From Brevundimonas sp. (GTDB lineage: Bacteria; Pseudomonadota; Alphaproteobacteria; Caulobacterales; Caulobacteraceae): a stretch of DNA of 64,000 nucleotides. The notes under the pieces were generated by a model. It was given only the letters and a program-made list of their open reading frames with translations, ran no database searches and was not told where the DNA came from. Position 1 is the first letter of the stretch; every line of letters begins with the position of its first letter. Where the stretch lies: NCBI RefSeq assembly GCF_013912065.1, contig NZ_JACESA010000016.1, forward strand, positions 1-64,000, given 5' to 3'. Shown in pieces: positions 59,679 through 64,000 of the stretch. The position numbers and the translations under genes are program-made.

Positions 59679-60137
59679 ATGCGCCATCTATCCTGTCTCG
59701 CGACCGCCGCCCTGCTGGTCGTCGCCACGCCCGCCTTCGCTTCTCCGGACCTGGCCGCGCCCGCATCGGCTCAGGCGTCCGGCGCCGCCGCGCCGGCTGA
59801 GGAACGCAGCCCCGAAGAAGCGGCCTTCGAAGCCCGCGCCCACGCCTTCGGCAGTTCGATAGAGACCATGGCGACCGAGATGCAGGCCGCCGCCGCCCAG
59901 TCGGACGCCGCCAAGGCCAAGACCGATCTCGACGCCATCCAGGCGCGCTATCAGCCCCAGATCGACGCCTTCGCCGCCGACCTCCAGTCCTTCGCCGCCG
60001 CCCAGGGCGCGCCCGCCCAAGAGATTTCGGCGGCGGTGGAGCAGATCAAGGCCATTCCGGCCATGGTGCGCGCCGAGATCGTCGCGAAATCCGCACCCGC
60101 CCCGACGACGCCCGAGACGCCTTCCACGCCGCAGTAG
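59679..60137 (+). CDS. Exported helical protein A of unknown function
   Basis: A 152-residue protein with a signal peptide (MRHLSCLATAALLVVATPAFA) and an Ala/Glu-rich helical body (EEAAFEARAHAFGSSIETMATEMQAAAAQSDAAKAKTDLDAIQARYQPQIDAFAADLQSF) ending in a Pro/Thr tail (PAPTTPETPSTPQ). The following gene has the same plan (FEARxxAFG, then a run to a Pro-rich tail), suggesting tandem duplication and divergence. The start is set by the signal peptide. Function unknown; periplasmic. Confidence 0.75.
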   Translation: MRHLSCLATAALLVVATPAFASPDLAAPASAQASGAAAPAEERSPEEAAFEARAHAFGSSIETMATEMQAAAAQSDAAKAKTDLDAIQARYQPQIDAFAADLQSFAAAQGAPAQEISAAVEQIKAIPAMVRAEIVAKSAPAPTTPETPSTPQ

Positions 60138-60217
60138 GGCCCGCCTTACCGCGATTTCACTTGAGGCGGGGCGGCCTTGGGCGGAGTTTGAACGGGTCAT
60201 CCACGGGGACTGCTCCC

Positions 60218-60829
60218 ATGATCCGCGCACTCAGCCTGACCGCCGCCCTCGCGCTCCTGCCCCTGTCGTCCGCCCTGGCCCAGGACGGCGACGCGCCGAC
60301 GGCCAAGCCCGGAGCCCATTCCGCCGAGGCCCGGCTCGAGGCCGCCGCGAACGCCTTCGAGGCCCGGATGGAGGCGTTCGGCAAGCGCGCCGAGGCCATT
60401 TCCGAGGACGAGAGCCTCAGCGAAAGCGCACGCGGCCAGCGGATCGCCGCCCTCTGGTCCGACTACGCCCCCGACGTCGCCGCCTTCACCGCCGAGGCCA
60501 CGAAACACGCCTCGGAACTGGCGGCCGAGGCGCTGAAGGACATCGACATCGACGCCCTGGTCGAGAACGCCCTGAACGACCCCGAGCTCAGGGAGGCCAT
60601 GGAGGCCGGGATGCAGCACGGCGTCATCGCCGGAACCGGCATCGCCCGCAACAGCGCCTGGACCAACCCCGATCCCGAACAGATCGAGACCTATGGCCTG
60701 ATCGCCCAGTATGCGCTCGACCAGGCCGGGGACACCCTGACGGTCGACGAACTGGAGGCCCCCGACGCACCCCCCGCGCCTCCGGAAGCGCCCGAGCCCC
60801 CCGAAGCCCCGGAACCTCCGACGGCCTGA
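60218..60829 (+). CDS. Exported helical protein B of unknown function
   Basis: A 203-residue protein with a signal peptide (MIRALSLTAALALLPLSSALA), then NAFEARMEAFGKRAEAISEDESLSESARGQRIAALWSDYAPDVAAFTAEATKHASELAAEALKD, an all-helical body. The tail is acidic and repetitive in Pro, Glu and Ala (PPAPPEAPEPPEAPEPPTA). It lies 80 bases after protein A and shares FEAR-x-x-AFG and the Pro-rich tail. No known domain recognised; probably periplasmic. Confidence 0.75.
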   Translation: MIRALSLTAALALLPLSSALAQDGDAPTAKPGAHSAEARLEAAANAFEARMEAFGKRAEAISEDESLSESARGQRIAALWSDYAPDVAAFTAEATKHASELAAEALKDIDIDALVENALNDPELREAMEAGMQHGVIAGTGIARNSAWTNPDPEQIETYGLIAQYALDQAGDTLTVDELEAPDAPPAPPEAPEPPEAPEPPTA

Positions 60830-60906
60830 CGCCGGCCCAGGCGGGCGCCGCGCGACGCGACAGGACGGTCTTGACCGCCGTCGCCAATGCAGCGACATGG
60901 CGCCGC

Positions 60907-61539
60907 ATGTCCGCCCTGCCTGTCGATCCGCATCTCTATTCGACCTTCCTGGGGGTGATGGCGGTCATGGCGATCACGCCGGGCCCCGCCAATCTGTTCG
61001 CCGTCGCGACCGGCGTCGAAAAGGGCCGGGTCTCGGCCCTGATCGGGGTGGTGGGCATGAACTGCGCCACCCTGGTCTGGTTCGCCGCCGCCGCCCTCGG
61101 CCTGGGCGCCCTGGTCAAGGCCTTCCCCGACGCCTTCCGCCTGATCGCCGTCCTCGGCGCCCTCTATGTCGCCTGGCTGGGATTGAAGGCCCTGCGCGGC
61201 GCCTTCCAGACCGCCGCCCAGCCCGACCATGTGGAGGTCCGCAAGGGCCGCAGCGCCTTCGTCGACGGCTTCGCGGTTCAGATCGCCAACCCCAAGGCCA
61301 TCCTGTTCTTCACCGCCGTCCTGCCGCCCTTCCTGGACGTCGATCGGCCCGTCGCGCCCCAGCTGGCCCTGTTCGCCCTGGCCGTCATCGGCATGGATCT
61401 GATGTCGATGAGCGCCTACGCCCTGTCCGGCGCGGCCCTGTCGCGGCGGATGCAGAACGCCCGGTTCCGGCGCGGTTTCGGGGTCTTCGTCGGCATCCTC
61501 CTGCTGACGGCGGCCGTATTGATCGCATTAAGGCTCTAG
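60907..61539 (+). CDS. LysE family amino-acid exporter
   Basis: A 210-residue inner-membrane protein of the LysE/RhtB translocator family, with six hydrophobic segments. The N-terminal family signature is ITPGPANLFAVATGVEKGRVSALIGVVGMN, followed by LGALYVAWLGLKALRGAF and GFAVQIANPKAILFFTAVLPPFLD, both diagnostic. It exports an amino acid or derivative, substrate unknown. The start gives MSALPVDPHLYS; an earlier ATG at 60871 would add 12 basic residues. Confidence 0.9.
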   Translation: MSALPVDPHLYSTFLGVMAVMAITPGPANLFAVATGVEKGRVSALIGVVGMNCATLVWFAAAALGLGALVKAFPDAFRLIAVLGALYVAWLGLKALRGAFQTAAQPDHVEVRKGRSAFVDGFAVQIANPKAILFFTAVLPPFLDVDRPVAPQLALFALAVIGMDLMSMSAYALSGAALSRRMQNARFRRGFGVFVGILLLTAAVLIALRL

Positions 61540-61637
61540 ACGCGGTCGAGCTTCCTCCTAGATTGGTCCGGAACATGGCCGTTCATGCGCCGTTCAGCCG
61601 CCAGCGCGCCCGAATGGGCGATCAAGGAGTTGATTTC

Positions 61638-62216
61638 ATGAAAGCCCTTTCCAGAAAGACCTCGGTCGTCAGGATGCTGGCGACCACGGCGATCGCCGGC
61701 ATGGCCCTGGCCGCCTGCGCCACCGCCACCCCTTACCAGCCCGCCGGCTTCAATGGTCAGCGCGGCGGCTACGCCGAACAGCGGGTCGAGGCCAATCGCT
61801 ACCGCGTCAGCTTCGCCGGCAATTCGGTGACGTCGCGCGAACAGGTCGAGATGTCGCTGCTGCTGCGCTCGGCCGAGCTGACGGTCGAGAGCGGCTATGA
61901 CTGGTTCGCCACCGTCAACCGCGCCACCGACCGCGACACCCGCTACGTCACGACGCCCGACCCCTTCTACAGCCGTTACAACAGCTTCTACGGCCCCTAC
62001 TGGGGTCCGTCGTGGCGCTATTACCGCGGCGGCTACTGGAGCCCTTGGGATCGCTGGGGCGCCAACGACTTCGACACCCGTCAGATCGACCGCTACGAGG
62101 CCACCGCCGAGATCATCATGGGTCGCGGCCCGAAACCGGCCGGCGACCCCAACGCCTTCGAGGCCCGCGAGGTCATCCAGAACCTCTCCTCGCGCGTCAC
62201 CCGCCCGGTGCGCTAA
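61638..62216 (+). CDS. CC0125/CC1285-like lipoprotein
   Basis: A 192-residue lipoprotein: MKALSRKTSVVRMLATTAIAGMALAACATATPY has a signal with the lipobox LAAC. The mature part contains YRVSFAGNSVTSREQVEMSLLLRSAELTVESGYDWF, the core shared by small Caulobacter lipoproteins of the CC0125/CC1285 type, and a Tyr/Trp/Gly-rich middle (RYNSFYGPYWGPSWRYYRGGYWSPWDRW). Function unknown; probably outer-membrane anchored. AAGGAG lies 8 bases before the ATG, and a terminator follows. Confidence 0.83.
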   Translation: MKALSRKTSVVRMLATTAIAGMALAACATATPYQPAGFNGQRGGYAEQRVEANRYRVSFAGNSVTSREQVEMSLLLRSAELTVESGYDWFATVNRATDRDTRYVTTPDPFYSRYNSFYGPYWGPSWRYYRGGYWSPWDRWGANDFDTRQIDRYEATAEIIMGRGPKPAGDPNAFEAREVIQNLSSRVTRPVR

Positions 62217-62240
62217 GGCTTCAGGCGAGCGCAAAACAGG

Positions 62241-62273
62241 AAAGGCCCGGAACTGCGGTTCCGGGCCTTTTTT
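62241..62273 (+). terminator. Rho-independent terminator after the lipoprotein gene
   Basis: AAAGGCCCGGAA (62241-62252), loop CTGCGG, TTCCGGGCCTTT (62259-62270) followed by TTT. The reverse strand has a run of A, then the stem, then TTT, so it may also end the leftward serine hydrolase gene (stop at 62291). Confidence 0.9.
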
Positions 62274-62290
62274 GGTTCAGGCGATCCCCA

Positions 62291-63382
62291 CTATCGCATG
62301 GCCGCCAGGGCATGGCCGGCGATCAGGGCGTCGGCCAGGCCGTGGGGATTGCGGATGTTGTAGTTCTCGGTCGTCACCACCACGACCGTGTCCAGGTCCG
62401 GCACGATAACCACCTTGTTGCCGCCGGTCCCCGCCATGCTCCAGGCGGGGTGAGAGACGCCCCTGACCTGATAGGTGGGCAGCCAGATCAGATAGCCATA
62501 GTCGCCGCGCTCGGGATCCACTGTTGAATGAGGGGCAGTCATGGCCTTCGCAAAGGCCTCCGGCAGCACCTGACGCCCGTCCCAGCGGCCCTGGTTTAGC
62601 AACAGCTGGCCCAGGGTCAGCAGATCGCGGCTGCGCAGCCCCAGGCCGCCGCCGCCCTGGGCCAGACCCAGGGGCGAGATCTGCCATTCCTCGCCCTCTA
62701 TCCCCAGCGGGCCGAACAGGGCGTCGCGCGCAAAGTCCTGAAGTGGTTCGCCCGTCGCCGCCTGAACCACGGCGCCCAGGGTGCTGACGCCCGCCGTGCA
62801 ATAGCTGAAAGCCCGGCCATAGGGCTGGTCCGCCGGCTTGGGAACCCAGGCCGGAAAGCCGCGTATCGGCAGGTCCATGGCGAACTTGACCCAGTCCTCG
62901 ATCAGATACATCCGCTCCTCGTTGCCGCGCGAGAAGGAGTTGCCATCGTCGCATTCGAGCAAGGAGCTCATGGTCAGCAGGTCCTCGACCGTGATCGCAG
63001 CCTTGCGCGGGTCGGGATTGTCGAACGGCCCGTGGTCGGCGACGAAGGGCAGGATCGGGGCGTCCACGCTCGCGATGTCGCCCCGCGCGACGGCGGCGCC
63101 GACCAGCATGGCGGTGACCGTCTTGGTCACGGAGCGGGTGTTGCGTCGGCTCTCACGGCCCGCTTCGTCGAAATAGACCTCGTGCACCAGCCGGCCGTGG
63201 CGGGCGATCAGGACGCTGGTGATCTTTTGGAACGTCCCCGCGCGGACGGCGGCGTCCATGGCCGCCAGGCCTTCGGCCGAGACGTCCTGGCTTTCAGGCG
63301 CGGCGACCGGCCAGGCCGGTTCGGCCGCGACGGGGGACGAGACGAGCGCAAGCCCGAGGGCCGCGAGAAGCAGGGGACGCAT
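62291..63382 (-). CDS. Beta-lactamase family serine hydrolase
   Basis: An exported 363-residue class C-like serine hydrolase. A signal peptide (MRPLLLAALGLALVSSPVAA) precedes the S-x-x-K motif SVTK (Ser84, Lys87). The Y-x-N-equivalent is in FSYCTAG, and the third motif is near GTGGNK. This combination marks the broad EstB/PBP4-like/beta-lactamase-related group that includes esterases and D-aminopeptidases; beta-lactam resistance is not implied. The start at 63382 is set by the signal; an upstream extension is Pro-rich and unlikely. It lies beside an AraC-type regulator on the same strand. Confidence 0.88.
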   Translation of the reverse strand: MRPLLLAALGLALVSSPVAAEPAWPVAAPESQDVSAEGLAAMDAAVRAGTFQKITSVLIARHGRLVHEVYFDEAGRESRRNTRSVTKTVTAMLVGAAVARGDIASVDAPILPFVADHGPFDNPDPRKAAITVEDLLTMSSLLECDDGNSFSRGNEERMYLIEDWVKFAMDLPIRGFPAWVPKPADQPYGRAFSYCTAGVSTLGAVVQAATGEPLQDFARDALFGPLGIEGEEWQISPLGLAQGGGGLGLRSRDLLTLGQLLLNQGRWDGRQVLPEAFAKAMTAPHSTVDPERGDYGYLIWLPTYQVRGVSHPAWSMAGTGGNKVVIVPDLDTVVVVTTENYNIRNPHGLADALIAGHALAAMR

Positions 63383-63458
63383 GACAATCCTTGGAAGAAG
63401 GGCGAGGCCGAACCTGTCGCAGGATGCGGGCTCCGGGTCTTGAACAGGTGAAACCGGC

Positions 63459-64000
63459 TCAGGCGAACAGGGCACGATAGCGGGCGGGCGTCAGGCCGTA
63501 GATAGCGCCGAACTCGCGGGTCAGATGGCTCTGGTCGGCATAGCCGGCGGCGGCGGCCAGTTCTGCCAGGTCGATGCCCCGGGCCAGGCGTCCGGCGGCG
63601 CGATCGGCGCGGGCCAGCCGAATGGCGGCCGCCGGCGAGCGACCGAAATGACGGCGATAGCGGCGCGCCAGCGAGACGGCGTGGACGCCGACGATACGGG
63701 CCACAGTCGCCACCTCCAGCCCCGGCCGGTCGCAGAGGTCGTGCAGAACCTCATGCGCCCGCAGCAGCCACTCCGGCGCCGGATCCTCGTTCAAGTCGCC
63801 GGGGGTCAGCACCGCGCCCGCCAGGTCCAGGGTCAGCCCCTCCATCGCCACGGCGTCGCCCGCCGCGAACCGCCCGGCCACCCCGATCAATCGACGCGCC
63901 GCCCCCTCGGCCAGGGCGCCGCGCAGCCGTAGCGGATCGCCCTGGGCCGCGCCCTTGGGTGGATCGAAACTGATGGACAGGAAGCGGCCGCCGGCGACGG
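63459..64000 (-). CDS. AraC family regulator, 5' end beyond the window
   Basis: C-terminal part (about 180 codons visible) of an AraC-type regulator, continuing open past the right edge of the window (reading ...GRFLSISFDPPKGAAQGD...). The DNA-binding domain shows two HTH units: GLEVATVARIVGVHAVSLARRYRRHFG and DLAELAAAAGYADQSHLTREF, followed by the standard GLTPARYRALFA end. The N-terminal ligand-binding part is cut off. It probably regulates nearby genes, but nothing here shows which. Confidence 0.88.
   Translation of the reverse strand, partial: VAGGRFLSISFDPPKGAAQGDPLRLRGALAEGAARRLIGVAGRFAAGDAVAMEGLTLDLAGAVLTPGDLNEDPAPEWLLRAHEVLHDLCDRPGLEVATVARIVGVHAVSLARRYRRHFGRSPAAAIRLARADRAAGRLARGIDLAELAAAAGYADQSHLTREFGAIYGLTPARYRALFA

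Overview
The window is high-GC, gene-dense DNA from an alphaproteobacterium. It most resembles the Caulobacterales, probably Brevundimonas or a near relative. This rests on gene content and protein style: large TonB-dependent receptors, many Ala/Pro-rich exported proteins, an rpmH-rnpA-yidC-engB block, GGAAC-type candidate EcfG promoters and a CC0125/CC1285-like lipoprotein. That placement is inference, since no 16S gene is present. I see no insertion sequence, prophage or CRISPR array.

Layout. 1-6.1 kb: sucC-sucD (TCA cycle), then an MFS transporter and a TonB receptor, with a divergent TetR regulator. 7.1-9.5 kb: a membrane-bound LytTR regulator, a small lipoprotein and a solitary C5 DNA methyltransferase. 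9.9-13.7 kb: a ydbH-ynbE-ydbL envelope operon whose ydbH reading frame is broken. 14.1-15.5 kb: an M23 endopeptidase. 15.5-29.1 kb: the standout region, two divergent, overlapping operons. The leftward one encodes inositol-phosphate synthase, a histidine phosphatase, a CmoB-like methyltransferase and a glycoside hydrolase whose TIM barrel appears circularly permuted. The rightward one encodes a small acidic protein, two NDP-sugar epimerases, a GT4 glycosyltransferase, two CgeB-type glycosyltransferases, a CgeB-glycosyltransferase/UDP-xylose-synthase fusion and two dehydrogenases. The shared promoter region carries a paired operator 53 bp apart and candidate EcfG stress promoters facing both ways. 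29.3-32.4 kb: two Crp/Fnr regulators, a manganese catalase and a DUF892 ferritin-like protein.

32.8-48.4 kb is mostly housekeeping: tRNA-Arg(ACG), gamma-glutamyltransferase, an outer-membrane protein, nrdA with two NrdR-like boxes, a CoA-transferase, a manganese riboswitch with its UPF0016 exporter, a NudK-like hydrolase, argG, an M16 peptidase, and engB-yidC-rnpA-rpmH. 48.5-64 kb: a TVP38 membrane protein coupled to a histidine kinase, nrdB, a GST, an inverted-repeat region, a second TonB receptor, a hybrid histidine kinase, two related secreted helical proteins, a LysE exporter, a lipoprotein, a serine hydrolase, and an AraC regulator cut by the window edge.

Working model for the 15.5-29.1 kb cluster (inference): glucose-6-phosphate is diverted to inositol phosphate. 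Inositol, or an oxidised or methylated derivative, is then decorated with sugars, including xylose made by the fusion protein, to give a stress-induced glycoside or surface glycan. The neighbouring catalase and ferritin-like genes fit a stress setting.
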